From Apirhabdus apintestini (GTDB lineage Bacteria; Pseudomonadota; Gammaproteobacteria; Enterobacterales; Enterobacteriaceae): DNA of 64,000 bases. The notes under the pieces are model-generated. The model was not told the DNA's origin. It made no database searches and saw only the letters and a list, made by a program, of their open reading frames with translations. This document shows, piece after piece, positions 43,905 through 53,272 of the stretch. Position numbers and translations under genes: made by a program. Location: NCBI GenBank assembly GCA_033977085.1, contig CP138908.1, positions 1 through 64,000 on the forward strand, read 5' to 3'. Every line of letters starts with the position of its first letter. Position 1 is the first letter of the stretch.

Positions 43905-43964
43905 AACGTACAATAATTTAATGTCGTATCATTATATGTTGTACGTTATTATTTATTGTGTACA
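43905..43964. promoter_or_regulatory. GTAC-centred repeats upstream of parA
   Basis: AACGTACAA (43905-43913), TTGTACGTT (43939-43947) and TTGTGTACAA (43955-43964) form an inverted/direct set 60-115 bases before parA. Likely the operator by which ParA represses its own operon, as in P1-type systems. Confidence 0.45.
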
Positions 43965-44020
43965 ATAGCGTGAGCTTCTACACCATCAATGTGCAAGGAT
44001 TCCATCTTGAGGGGACAACA

Positions 44021-45227
44021 ATGAAACGCGATTACGGTAGTGTGGGTACCATAGCTCTTAGAGCAAGCGCTTTACTTCAGGCTATGAGTAGGGATATTGA
44101 GGAACAAAGGAAAGAATTTAATCTGACAGATTATCATCAGACATATACTCGTAACGCTGTCGCAAAACTACCAAAGTTGAGCCGGCGTATCGTAGAAGCT
44201 GGCCATGAAAGAAATGGAAGAAGACGGCTATATATTTAATAAAAAGCAGGTTGGTAACGTCGAACAATATGCTCTGACGATAAAGAATGTTATCGATATC
44301 TACGCCCACCGACAGATACCTAAATATCGAGATATCCATAAAGAACCCTACGTTATTTTCGTTGTAAACCTTAAAGGTGGTGTATCAAAAACAGTCAGTA
44401 CAGTTACGCTTGCACACGCGTTGCGTGTACATCAGGACCTGCTGCGGCATGATCTTCGCATCCTTGTAATAGATCTCGACCCACAGGCCTCCAGTACTAT
44501 GTTCCTGAATCACACCCATAGCATTGGTACAGTCCTTGAAACAGCTGCTCAGGCAATGCTGAATGATCTCGATGTTGACACATTGCGAGAAGCAGTTATT
44601 CGCCCCACCATTATTCCTGGTGTTGATGTCATCCCTGCTTCTATTGATGACGGCTTTGTGGCGAGCCAGTGGGAGTCTTTAGTAGCAGAACATTTACCAG
44701 GACTTAAACCTTCCGAAGTCCTCAGGAAAACAATCATTGACCGTATCGCTGGTGACTATGATTTTGTCTTCATAGATACTGGCCCCCATCTTGATCCGTT
44801 CCTTCTAAATGGTCTGGCAGCGAGTGATTTGCTTCTGACCCCTACTCCACCGGCACAGGTTGATTTCCATTCAACCCTTAAATACCTGACACGTTTGCCT
44901 GAAATGTTGGAGCGTCTTGAAGACGAAGGTGTGGAACCACGCCTGAGCGCGAGTATCGGTTTCATGTCAAAAATGACTAATAAGCGTGATCACGAAACTT
45001 CGCATAGCCTAGCCCGCGAAGTGTATGCAAGTAATATTCTGGACTCGTCACTGCCACGTTTGGATGGATTCGAACGATGTGGTGAATCTTTTGACACTAT
45101 TATTAGTGCTAACCCTGTTTCATACCCTGGTAGTGCTGAAGCGTTGAAAAAGGCACGTACTGAAGCAGAACGGTTTACGAAAGCAGTTTTTGACCGCATT
45201 GAATACATCCGGGGAGAGTCTAAATGA
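44021..45227 (+). CDS. parA: ParA partition ATPase (P1 type), frameshifted
   Basis: ATG 44021 follows GAGGGG. The N-terminal helical/DNA-binding part (MKRDYGSVGTIALRASALLQ) breaks frame near 44203 and continues EMEEDGYIFNKKQVG. The ATPase has the deviant Walker A LKGGVSKTVSTVTLA, LVIDLDPQASS and FVFIDTGPHLD. About 402 aa after correction, typical of the long autoregulatory ParA of P1/P7 and IncFII-associated plasmids. It overlaps parB by four bases. Confidence 0.85.
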
Positions 45228-46195
45228 AAAAGGTTTTAGCTCGTGGGCGAGTTCTCGGTAATAGCAATTCAGAGTTTGCCCGTATGCTTGAAGGTGACGG
45301 AGATGTCAAAACGTTTACTCTTAAATCCGGCAAGCAGGCCAAATTTGTCAAAACGGTTGTATTAAGCGGAGAGATTGAATCAAAGACGTTCGTTGATGTA
45401 TCGGTCAATGGACGAGATCAGGCTATGCTTACGCGTGAGTCCGTCAGTGATATTTCCCGGACGATAAAGCTGCAGCAATTCTTCCCGGCTATTGGACGGG
45501 AGGTTAATGGACGAATTGAGATATTAGATGGAACCCGACGCCGTGCCGCCTGCATATTTAATAACGTTAAATTCGAAATCCTAGTAACAAAAGATGATAT
45601 ATCACTCGCCGATGCACGGCAGTTAGCGCAAGATATCCAGACAGCCAGAGAACATAGCCTTCGCGAGTTGGGGAAACGACTCGAAGTCACCTATGGAACT
45701 AGCATGACGAAAGAAGAGATTGCGTTGAAAGAGAATCTCTCTCCGGCGAAAGTGACTCGTGCGTTTCAGGCCGCATCAGTGCCAGATGAAATGGTTGCAG
45801 TATTCCCGGTGATAAATGATATTTCGTTGTCGGATTATCAGTTTTTGCTGAAACTGGCTGAAGAAGCAAACAACAATCAAACATCTGTAACAGAACTGAT
45901 GGAAAAAGTTCAGCATCGGTTGAAGACCATGCCAGATTATCCGGCAATTGATAAAAGCAAAATTCTGGCGGCTATCAGGGCTGAGAGCAAATCGCTGACA
46001 ACCCGCCCTGCTAGAACGGTTCAAACTGAGAAGCTGAGAGAATTTTCAGATCGTAATCAGTTTGCCAGAAAGAAAACTGATCCAAAGAAGCGACTTGTTG
46101 TTTATGAGTTTTCCCGTATTTCCGCTGAGGCACAGTCGGAGATTGATGAGGCAATAAAACGTATTTTGGAAAGACTTCCAGATTCAGGTGAGTAA
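45224..46195 (+). CDS. parB: ParB partition protein (P1 type)
   Basis: 323 aa, intact. N-terminus FARMLEGDGDVKTF; the ParB box region RIEILDGTRRRAACI and ADARQLAQDIQTAREHSLRE; HTH MTKEEIALKENLSPAKVTRA; a C-terminal dimer domain ending RISAEAQSEIDEAIKRILER. Binds parS and activates ParA. A terminator and a parS-like site follow. Confidence 0.85.
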   Translation: MKKVLARGRVLGNSNSEFARMLEGDGDVKTFTLKSGKQAKFVKTVVLSGEIESKTFVDVSVNGRDQAMLTRESVSDISRTIKLQQFFPAIGREVNGRIEILDGTRRRAACIFNNVKFEILVTKDDISLADARQLAQDIQTAREHSLRELGKRLEVTYGTSMTKEEIALKENLSPAKVTRAFQAASVPDEMVAVFPVINDISLSDYQFLLKLAEEANNNQTSVTELMEKVQHRLKTMPDYPAIDKSKILAAIRAESKSLTTRPARTVQTEKLREFSDRNQFARKKTDPKKRLVVYEFSRISAEAQSEIDEAIKRILERLPDSGE

Positions 46196-46200
46196 GGGAC

Positions 46201-46226
46201 AAGGATGCCGAAGAGCATCCTTTTTT
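46201..46226 (+). terminator. terminator of parAB
   Basis: AAGGATGC, CGAAGA, GCATCCTT followed by further T's: an 8-bp stem six bases after the parB stop. Confidence 0.8.
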
Positions 46227-46281
46227 GTATGTTTTTCACCACGTCAATTCCATGCTTATTGGTTTGATTATAAAGGAAAAT

Positions 46282-46318
46282 TTGAAATTATTTCACACTG
46301 AAATCACCACGTTTTTCA
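46282..46318. other. probable parS centromere-like site
   Basis: Contains TTGAAAT, ATTTCAC (46290-46296) and TGAAATCACCACG (46299-46311). P1 parS is built from ATTTCAC/GTGAAAT heptamers next to TCGCCA hexamers, and this arrangement closely follows it, with TCACCA in place of TCGCCA. It lies directly after parB, as in P1. Confidence 0.65.
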
Positions 46319-46331
46319 ACTTCTTTGTGAC

Positions 46332-47601
46332 TCAAAATTTCGCTACTGGCAGTTCAGACCAGCGAGTTGTATAGGCCGGCGAAAGCATTTCCCGTTTCAT
46401 CTGCCATTCCGGATTGACTCCCTGACCTGCGAACCACACTTTTCCCAGCCCTGAATGGTTAATACCGTCCACGACTTTCATCAGGGCTTCGCTGTTTTCC
46501 CGTGGTCGTGCATCATCGAACAGGCTCAGTTGCGTAACGCCCACTGGCGTGAAATCGTTCAGCATCACGCCTGCTTTGGCATAACGATGACCCGGAACCC
46601 AGATGCGGTTCAGCGCCCGCACGGCGGCGGCGATGATATTCCGGGTATCCTTTGTCGGGACCACCAGGCTTTCGCTCGCCATATTGCTGTAATACGGTTC
46701 GTTCGCGGCAAACGGTGACGTTTTCACAAACACCCCGATATGCCGGCAGAACTGCCGCTCGCCGCGCAGCTTCTCAGCCGCCCGCTCCGCATAGCTGCAG
46801 ACGGCCTCACGCAGCGCGAAGAAGTCCGAAACACGTTCGCCAAAGCTCCGGCTGCAGACAATCTGCTGTTTCGCCGGCGGCGCTTCTTCCAGACTGATGC
46901 AGCTTTCGCCCTGAAGTTCCCTGACCGTCCTCTCCAGCACCACGCTGAAATGCTTCCGGATGAATGACGGGCTTGTCTGCGCCAGCTGCAGCGCGGTGCT
47001 TATCCCCATTATGTTCAGCTTCCCGGATAATTTTCTGCCCACGCCCCAGACTTCTTCCACTGGCTGCAGGGCGAGCAGTTTTGCTGTCCGGCGTGGATTA
47101 TCCGGGGTGATAGCCAGTACGCCGCCGAACTGGCACCACTGCTTTGACGCCCACTGCGCGCTTTTGGCCAGCGTTTTAGTCGGCCCCATGCCGACGCCGA
47201 TGGTCAGGGCCGTATGGCGGTGAATATATTCGCGCAGCTGACGACCGAAGTCCTCAAACGTCACGCAGCTGTCGATGCCGGCGACGTCGAGAAACATCTC
47301 ATCGATACTGTACTGCTCCACGCGGGGAAAGGGCCTCCAGGCAGCGCATGACGCGCTCCGACATCGAGTGGTACAACGAATAATTACTTGAGAACACCAC
47401 CACGCCTGACTTCTCAGCCGTGGCCTTCAGCTTAAACCAGGGCTCCCCCATCGGAATATTCAGGGCTTTTGCCTCGGCGCTGCGTGCGATGACGCACCCG
47501 TCATTGTTGCTGAGCACAATGACGGGGCGGGTTTTGAGGTCGGGGCGAAACACCTTCTCGCAGGAGGCATAGAAACTGTTAACATCAGCCAGGGCAAACA
47601 T
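46332..47601 (-). CDS. umuC: UmuC/ImpB-type Y-family DNA polymerase, frameshifted
   Basis: From ATG 47601: FALADVNSFYASCEKVFRPD (catalytic Asp), PVIVLSNNDGCVIARS; an extra base in the run near 47325 breaks the frame before VEQYSIDEMFLDV (catalytic Asp-Glu in SIDE). Then the thumb/little-finger domains to 46332. About 422 aa, normal for UmuC. It performs error-prone bypass synthesis with processed UmuD. It stops next to the parS-like site. Confidence 0.9.
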
Positions 47602-47612
47602 CGTTCCCCCTT

Positions 47613-48057
47613 TTAAAGGCGCGCCCGGGTCCGGTGGATGAAGTGCGTCACCACCCCGAACAGGGTGAGGGTTTCCGGGTACAGCGTCGGGTAATCCGGG
47701 TTCATTGGCTCAAGCGCCGGGCGGGGCCGCAGCCGCAGACGTTTGACGGTAAACCCCCGTCCATTTCCGCGATAACGATATCCCCTTCCTGTGCGGTTTC
47801 GGCGCGGTCGACAATCAGGATATCACCGTCGTGCAGCCCGATATCGCGCATGCTTTCTCCGCTGGCGCGCAGAAAGTAGGTGGCGGAAGGGTGCCGGATA
47901 CACAGGGTGTTAAGGTCAAGCTCCTGCTCAACGTAATCCCCTGCCGGGCTTGGAAAGCCGGCCGGACACGCCTCGGAAAAAGGGGAATGGCCAGCCGGGT
48001 TGGTGTCTGCGGATGCACCTGCAGCACGGTCGGTGAGAAGTGAGGCTCTGTACGCAT
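47613..48057 (-). pseudogene. umuD: UmuD/ImpA-type peptidase, two frameshifts
   Basis: ATG 48057 overlaps the stop of the dinI-like gene. N-terminus MRTEPHFSPTVLQVHPQ; frame change near 47975 leads to CPAGFPSPAGDYVEQELDLN with the Ala-Gly self-cleavage site, then FLRASGESMRDIG (catalytic Ser) and GDIVIAEMDGG. A second change near 47755 is needed to reach TVKRLRLRP, which holds the catalytic Lys, and the end at 47613. About 147 aa, normal length. Confidence 0.85.
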
Positions 48058-48302
48058 TACAGAGGCAGCCAGCTGTCGTCGAGCCAGATAGCCTCCAGCG
48101 CTTCCATGACGTCAGCCTTCTCCCGGTCATTTCGGGCGCCGCTAACGCTCAGGCTGCTCTGTGATCCCTTGCTGACGTTGAGCCATAGTGACGGATAATG
48201 TGGCGTCAGGCGTCGCTCAATTTCCTGCTGTAGAGCGGCAAATGCCCCGGCGGGCATGGCCTTTACCTGTTCCGGAGAAAAACGTACTGAAACCTGTAGC
48301 AT
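48057..48302 (-). CDS. DinI-family protein (ImpC-like)
   Basis: 81 aa from ATG 48302. MLQVSVRFSPEQVKAMPAGA, EIERRLTPHYPSLWLNV and the acidic C-terminal helix DVMEALEAIWLDDSWLPL are typical of DinI-like proteins that modulate RecA filaments. First gene of an SOS operon with umuD and umuC, as in impCAB. It lies right behind a LexA box; intact. Confidence 0.8.
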   Translation of the reverse strand: MLQVSVRFSPEQVKAMPAGAFAALQQEIERRLTPHYPSLWLNVSKGSQSSLSVSGARNDREKADVMEALEAIWLDDSWLPL

Positions 48303-48324
48303 GATATTCTCTCTCATATCTTTA

Positions 48325-48340
48325 CTGTATGGATATACAG
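48325..48340. promoter_or_regulatory. LexA box of the umuDC operon
   Basis: CTGTATGGATATACAG, a perfect CTGT-N8-ACAG palindrome, 23 bases before the dinI-like start. SOS-inducible control of the leftward operon is expected. Confidence 0.9.
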
Positions 48341-48552
48341 TAAAGATATGCCTGACCGCTCTTTTTGTCAATCTCTGACAGAGGTCTCTTTGCCTGGATT
48401 TTAACCGTATCGATCCGGCAGAACCGCACCGCCTGTCCTTTGCGGCTTTGAGCCGATCCCTCATCGTTATCCACAGGGTTGCCGGCTGGTTTTCCACCCT
48501 GTCTGTGGATAATGCGATCATCCGCACGCTGCCAGCGTGCCGCATCTGCCTT

Positions 48553-48790
48553 TTACGGGACGGGCGGTTACCGCTCAGGCCAGGTGCCGTGGGTATTATT
48601 CACCACGCCCTCGCTCCGCTAAGGAACGCCCTTCAAGCCGCTTTCGCGGCATAGCCTTGCCGCCATAAAAGCTGACGGCTACGGTATTCCACGGTCGGCC
48701 TGACCCGTCGGCTTTCGCGGCGTACGGGCAGCGTGCGGCAGGGAAGGTCATCGCGGTGATGCCTTCTGCCCACGCTGACCACAGAGGAGG
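48553..48790 (+). repeat. leading-region repeat A, candidate single-strand promoter
   Basis: About 240 bases closely matching repeat B at 49524-49762; both contain the segment AAGGAACGCCCTTCAAGCCG followed by a CTTTCGCGGC hairpin, the GGTCGGCCTGACCCGT palindrome and GGCAGCGTGCGGCAGGGAA. Both end just before a start codon on the plus strand. F-type leading regions carry such repeated foldable elements (ssi/Frpo) that act as promoters or priming sites on single-stranded DNA. Confidence 0.6.
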
Positions 48791-48816
48791 CGGGCGGAGT
48801 ATCGTCCGGACACAGT

Positions 48817-49050
48817 ATGAAAAAACGCATGACCGTGAAAGCCTTTATAAACAGGCTGTCGCAGTACCCCGACGACGCGCTGTGCTGCGGCACGTTCTGG
48901 CTGGCCGATGATTTTCTCTCACTGGACGGCTCGCTCACGGACGGCGACATCGATGCAGCGATGGAGCGGGCGCAGGACAGCCATGATGCGAATGACGGAT
49001 TTAACTGGAGCCACCTGCAGGCGGCTATTGATGAGGTAAAACGTGTATGA
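48817..49050 (+). CDS. leading-region hypothetical protein
   Basis: 77 aa: MKKRMTVKAFINRLSQYPDD, then FWLADDFLSLDGSLTDGDID and a C-terminal helix. It is an acidic, soluble protein of a type common in IncF leading regions; no function known to me. Preceded by repeat A and overlapping the next gene as ATGA. Intact. Confidence 0.65.
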   Translation: MKKRMTVKAFINRLSQYPDDALCCGTFWLADDFLSLDGSLTDGDIDAAMERAQDSHDANDGFNWSHLQAAIDEVKRV

Positions 49051-49382
49051 ATACCTGGCTGGTCGGCTTTGCCGTTGAAATCAGCGGCGTGGAAATGATG
49101 GTGCACCACATGATATCAGCAATCGGCCTGGCGCAGGCTGAATCGGGCGCGATACAGATGGGCCGGACGTGGTGGGACAGTCTGCTGCGCGAGGATGGCC
49201 GTCACCGCTGGCAATATCCGGATGGCGTGGTCTGGTTCAACAGCATCATCCTGCTCGATGACGTGGAGAACTGTATCCTGCGCGGACTGAAGTTTCTGGA
49301 CACGTGGGCAGTAACCGGCGTAACGGATACGCCCACCCTCTGCGATGAGTACGGTAATGACTGGCGGGATATCACCCGCTGA
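49047..49382 (+). CDS. leading-region hypothetical protein
   Basis: 111 aa: MNTWLVGFAVEISGVEMMVH, AESGAIQMGRTWWDSLLRED, GLKFLDTWAVTGVTDTPTLC. Coupled to the gene before it. Family unknown; GC-rich like the rest of the block and intact. Confidence 0.6.
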   Translation: MNTWLVGFAVEISGVEMMVHHMISAIGLAQAESGAIQMGRTWWDSLLREDGRHRWQYPDGVVWFNSIILLDDVENCILRGLKFLDTWAVTGVTDTPTLCDEYGNDWRDITR

Positions 49383-49523
49383 CCCCTTCCTGACCGGGCG
49401 TGCAGCCCGGTTTTTCTCCCTGCTTCAGCCGTCGCCTTTCCCGGCTCCGCTTTTCTTCCGCGACCGCCGCGCGGCGCGGGGGATGAACCTGCCACCCGCT
49501 GCCAGTGTCTCGCGTCCGGCCTG

Positions 49524-49762
49524 TTACGGGACGGGCGATTTTTCCGCTCAGGCCCGGCGCAGCCGGTATTTTTCGCCAGTCCCTCGCCTTTTTAAGGAAC
49601 GCCCTTCAAGCCGCTTTCGCGGCATATCCTTGCCGCCAGAAAAGCCTGGCGTCTGCGGTATTCCACGGTCGGCCTGACCCGTGACCGGACGCGATGAACA
49701 GGCAGCGTGCGGCAGGGAACGGTATCGCGGTGATGCCTCCTGCCCCCTCTGACTACAGGAGT
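49524..49762 (+). repeat. leading-region repeat B, candidate single-strand promoter
   Basis: Second copy of the element at 48553-48790, placed immediately before the methyltransferase start. The conserved parts are the hairpins and the GCAGCGTGCGGCAGGGAA stretch; the parts between differ, which suggests selection on structure. Confidence 0.6.
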
Positions 49763-49768
49763 GCTGCC

Positions 49769-50469
49769 ATGTCCAGATTCATTCTCGGGGATTGTACTGA
49801 CGTGATGCGCGGATTTCCCGACCGCGCCGTTGACCTTATTGTGACCGATCCGCCGTACCTCGTCGGCTTTAAGGACCGCTCAGGCCGCCAGATTGCCGGC
49901 GACGTCACCGATGAATGGCTGGAGCCAGCCACGCAGGAGATGTACCGCGTGCTCAAAAAGACGCCCTGATGGTCAGCTTCTACGGCTGGAACCGAGTGGA
50001 CCGCTTTATGGCCGCATGGAAAGCGGCGGGATTCTACGCTGTCGGCCAGATTGTTTTTACCAAAACCTATGCTTCCAACCGCCGCAGCGCGAAGGGGCGT
50101 CGCGGATTTGTGGATTACCGCCATGAGGGGGCCTACGTGCTCGCCAAGGGGCGACCGACGCCGCCTGAAAAACCGCTGCCGGACGTGCTGCCCTTCCCGT
50201 ACACGGGCAATCCGCTGCATCCGACCCAGAAGCCGGTGGAGGCGCTCCAGCCGCTGATTGAGTCATTCAGCGCCCCGGGCGCGATTGTCCTCGACCCGTT
50301 CGCCGGAAGCGGCTCGACCTGCGTCGCCGCATACCGCGCCTGACGGCGCTATATCGGCATCGAAATGCTGGAGCAGTACCACCGGGCCGGCACCGAACGG
50401 CTGGCCGCGATGCGCCGCGCCGTGAACACCCCGGCGGCGAACGAAGAGTGGATGCCGGAGGCCGCCTGA
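49769..50469 (+). pseudogene. solitary DNA N4/N6 methyltransferase, frameshift and nonsense codon
   Basis: ATG 49769 follows CAGGAG. Motif order DPPYLVGF (about residue 31, catalytic DPPY) then DPFAGSGSTC (AdoMet binding) makes it a beta-class enzyme. The frame breaks in the A-run near 49964, and TGA at 50341 interrupts before RRYIGIEMLEQYHRAG and the end at 50469. About 233 aa if repaired. No partner nuclease is adjacent, so it would protect incoming plasmid DNA from host restriction. The TGA is not a homopolymer effect and suggests real decay. Confidence 0.8.
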
Positions 50470-50690
50470 TGAACTACGACGGACACGAAGGGCTGCGGCG
50501 CGATATCGCCGGACTGGCGAACGGCATGTGCGACCTGAAAACCACCCTGAACGTGCTGGAAGAACGGTATCACTGGCAGCACGACGGACTGCCGGAACGG
50601 CTGGCTGGCGTGAGCCTGCGTCGTATCCGCGCCCTGATGGACGAGGCTTTCAATATCGCCCTGTTGCTTGACGAATCCTTTAAAGACTGA
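50469..50690 (+). CDS. leading-region hypothetical protein
   Basis: 73 aa from ATG 50469, which overlaps the methyltransferase stop. Predicted helical hairpin: LRRDIAGLANGMCDLKTTLN and RIRALMDEAFNIALLLDESF. Unknown. Intact. Confidence 0.6.
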   Translation: MNYDGHEGLRRDIAGLANGMCDLKTTLNVLEERYHWQHDGLPERLAGVSLRRIRALMDEAFNIALLLDESFKD

Positions 50691-50734
50691 ACCCCGGGCG
50701 GCGAGGCCGCCCCACAGAAAATGGAGCATAAATC

Positions 50735-51145
50735 ATGCTGTACGGCACACGAAAAGAGCTGAACAAAAAGCTGAAACGCATGTTTGGCAACGAGGAGCGC
50801 ATTGCCCTGCTGGTCTGGACGAAGCAGGACGTGATGGCGCAGGTGGAAAATATGACGGAGGCCGAAGCCGACGCCGTGCTTGAGCTTATCGGGCGCGCGG
50901 GGACGGGAGAGCATACCGAAGACGGCGTGTCCTTCCGCACCGTTCAGGCGCTGTATGCCGGGATTGGCACGAACACCCCGCGCGTGAGTGTCCCCGCCGA
51001 TACGCTGGCGCGTATCACGGATATTGCCGCAAGGGCTATCAGCGGGGAAGACGCACAGGCGTGGCCCCTTGTGCGACAGCACTACCCGAGCGTTGCCGAC
51101 GCTCAGAAAGATATTGCCTGGCTGGAAAACGAAATCGCCGCTTAA
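50735..51145 (+). CDS. DUF1380 family protein
   Basis: 136 aa: MLYGTRKELNKKLKRMFGNE, RIALLVWTKQDVMAQVENMT, EAEADAVLELIG. The start pattern (YGT...L...NE.IA...WT..DV) is that of DUF1380, a family confined to plasmid leading regions next to antirestriction genes. Function unknown. A second member lies at 52875-53272. Confidence 0.75.
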   Translation: MLYGTRKELNKKLKRMFGNEERIALLVWTKQDVMAQVENMTEAEADAVLELIGRAGTGEHTEDGVSFRTVQALYAGIGTNTPRVSVPADTLARITDIAARAISGEDAQAWPLVRQHYPSVADAQKDIAWLENEIAA

Positions 51146-51193
51146 CCCGTTCGCCCCGCTGAACGGCGGGGCGCTATCCGAAGGAGCAGAACA

Positions 51194-51961
51194 ATGAGAA
51201 ATGACACCCTGAACGCGCTGATACTGCGCCACGGCGACCGGATGCTACAGGATGCGGGCTGGCCGCCCTGCGTGGATATGATGCCCGTCGCGCCCGAACA
51301 GATGCCCGGCTGGCTTGTCGCCTGCGGCTCGCTCGATTCTGCGCAAATCCTGGCGCTGGTCACGCATCTTTGCCAGCCGCTGACGTATGGCCGGGCGGCG
51401 CTGCTGACCGCCAGCGCCCGGCGGCTGGCGGGAACCCCTGCCCGGCTGTATCTGTACCCCGCGAAACGCGATACACACCCGGAGCGCCTGGCCGACGCCA
51501 TGACGATTCACCTGCCGTTTGCGCAGGAATGGCTGACCGCGGCGGAATGTGACGACCTGCTGGCCTTCCTCAGAGGCAGCATTGATGCGATTTGCAATAT
51601 CGTCCGGGAGGACGCCCGCCGCCTGGCCGCCGCGCTCAAACCCTCCTTCATGCCGCGACTGATGGACAGGCGCTTCGGCGACTGGCGCATTCTCGCCGAC
51701 GAGTACGACCACGAAAACTGGCTCGATGAGGACGACGCGGAACAGGTGGATGCCGTCCTTGACGCGGTACTGGTGCGCGGGGCGCGGTTCTGCCCGGTGC
51801 TGCTCACCGTGGTTAACGAGCGGGAAGAAGATATTAAGGCCGCAGGCGTTATCACAGACGTGCTGCAGTTCCCCGGCGACCCCGCACGCCGCTGGCTTGA
51901 CCGCCGCGTCCTGCGTGAAGTCATGAGCGAGGCCCGGGCGATGCCCGCGCAGCCAGAGTAA
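51194..51961 (+). CDS. leading-region hypothetical protein
   Basis: 255 aa with ribosome site AAGGAGCA. Features: GWPPCVDMMPVAPEQMPGWL, PARLYLYPAKRDTHPERLAD, and an acidic ENWLDEDDAEQVDAVLDAVL. Not recognised. Intact, high GC, same strand as the neighbours. Confidence 0.6.
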   Translation: MRNDTLNALILRHGDRMLQDAGWPPCVDMMPVAPEQMPGWLVACGSLDSAQILALVTHLCQPLTYGRAALLTASARRLAGTPARLYLYPAKRDTHPERLADAMTIHLPFAQEWLTAAECDDLLAFLRGSIDAICNIVREDARRLAAALKPSFMPRLMDRRFGDWRILADEYDHENWLDEDDAEQVDAVLDAVLVRGARFCPVLLTVVNEREEDIKAAGVITDVLQFPGDPARRWLDRRVLREVMSEARAMPAQPE

Positions 51962-52380
51962 TCATGGCGGGGAAGGGAAGACCCTTCCCCGCACTGACCG
52001 GCGCGGGATGACAACATCCACTAAGGATGTCGCCGGGCGGCTCCGCGTGACCCGGCCCGCCGCGTCGGGCCTTGTGGTGATAAACGCCCTCTGCCTGCAC
52101 CGTGCGCGTGCGGGCTGTGCCGTGACTCCATCTTAGCCGGGCTGTCACGAATGCAAGGGTAAAGTGAACGCGGCGGTCACCCGGTCCTTCCTTCCCGTCG
52201 GCCGTGATTTTCCGGTTGTTCGCCCGCTCAGGTTTCGCGGCCTCACCCTGCAACTCCCGTCCGCCGTGTGCGTCAGGCTGCGGCTTCCCTTGCGCCCCTG
52301 CATTCGTGACTGACCGCCCGTCTGTTATGGAGTCACGGCACCGCCCGGTGTCGCATCCCCTGTAAAACCGGAGGCTCACA
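51962..52380 (+). promoter_or_regulatory. large nested inverted-repeat element before ardB
   Basis: No gene. Outer arms TGCCGTGACTCCAT (52118-52131) and ATGGAGTCACGGCA (52327-52340) match perfectly; inner arms GTCACGAATGCA (52144-52155) and TGCATTCGTGAC (52299-52310) also match perfectly. Single-stranded DNA from transfer would fold into a hairpin of more than 220 bases ending 40 bases before the ardB ATG. A single-strand promoter or priming site is the likely role. Confidence 0.6.
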
Positions 52381-52810
52381 ATGTTACGCACGCACACCTG
52401 CCAGACCGTTTCCCCGTCGCCCGCGAGGCGCGTTTTTCCTTCCTGCCCGTCCTGTTTGGCGCGGATTACCTGACCGCCGAAGCCTGTATTTACGCCTATG
52501 CCGGTAAATACATTCGTGACTATGACGGCGGCGAGTGGACGTTCAATACCCTCCCGCAGGGGGCGGGCTATCTTGCCCCTGATGAAGACCGCGTGACGGT
52601 ATTTAACCCCGATAACGGCTTTGAGGGGAAATGTCGGGCGACGCGGCAGGGATTGTCGTCACCGCGCTGGTACTTAATCACCGGAGCTGGATGCACGACC
52701 ACCACGACGAGCGGGACGCCTGCCGCCACTACGTGAAGCGCTACGAGCGGCTCATGAGCATTGTGGCCACCCACCGCGAAAGCCGCGCCATTTATCGCGC
52801 CCTTGACTGA
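52381..52810 (+). pseudogene. ardB: ArdB/KlcA-type antirestriction protein, two frameshifts
   Basis: From ATG 52381, a one-base loss in the TTTCCCC run near 52412 leads to FSFLPVLFGADYLTAEACIY, then YDGGEWTFNTLPQGAGYLAP; a second break near 52630 leads to SGDAAGIVVTALVLNHRSW and the stop at 52808. About 142 aa, normal for ArdB. It blocks type I restriction during plasmid entry. Both breaks are next to homopolymers. Confidence 0.8.
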
Positions 52811-52874
52811 TGCCCGACGGGGCGCGATGCGCCCCGCCTTCATGCGATAACAACAAATTAACCGGAGAGCATAA

Positions 52875-53272
52875 ATGATGTACGGAACCGTCAGTGAAAT
52901 CTGCATTGCGCTGCTGAAAACGCACGAAAACAACGAAAAAATCGCCGTTATCACCTGGACGGAGGAGGACGTGCGCGAGGCCGGCGCGGAATATAACCCC
53001 ACCATCACAGAAACGGCGCGAGTGCTTCAGGCTATCGGGGAGGCCGACTGCGACATCATGTATCGCTACGGCATCGGTCAGGACTTTGTTTCGGGGAACT
53101 GCGTCAGATTGCCGCAGAGCGCGCGCCGCGTCAGATAGCCATTCCTGAAAACGAACTTCGCTTACTGCTGCCGCTGATAGAAAGGGGAATGAGCCACGTC
53201 GATGACTTATCGGGTGAGGCTTCTGCCGCAGTGGAAACGCTGCAACTGGTGCTCGGCTCACCCTCTGCGTAA
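52875..53272 (+). CDS. second DUF1380 family protein, frameshifted
   Basis: MMYGTVSEICIALLKTHENN and KIAVITWTEEDVREAG match the first DUF1380 gene in pattern. The frame changes near 53095 and continues IAAERAPRQIAIPENELRLL to the stop at 53270, about 132 aa. Two DUF1380 genes thus flank ardB. Confidence 0.7.

Noticed and set aside
48448..48654. 68-codon plus-strand frame before repeat A
   Set aside because: Runs through the repeated foldable element and is not conserved in its second copy.
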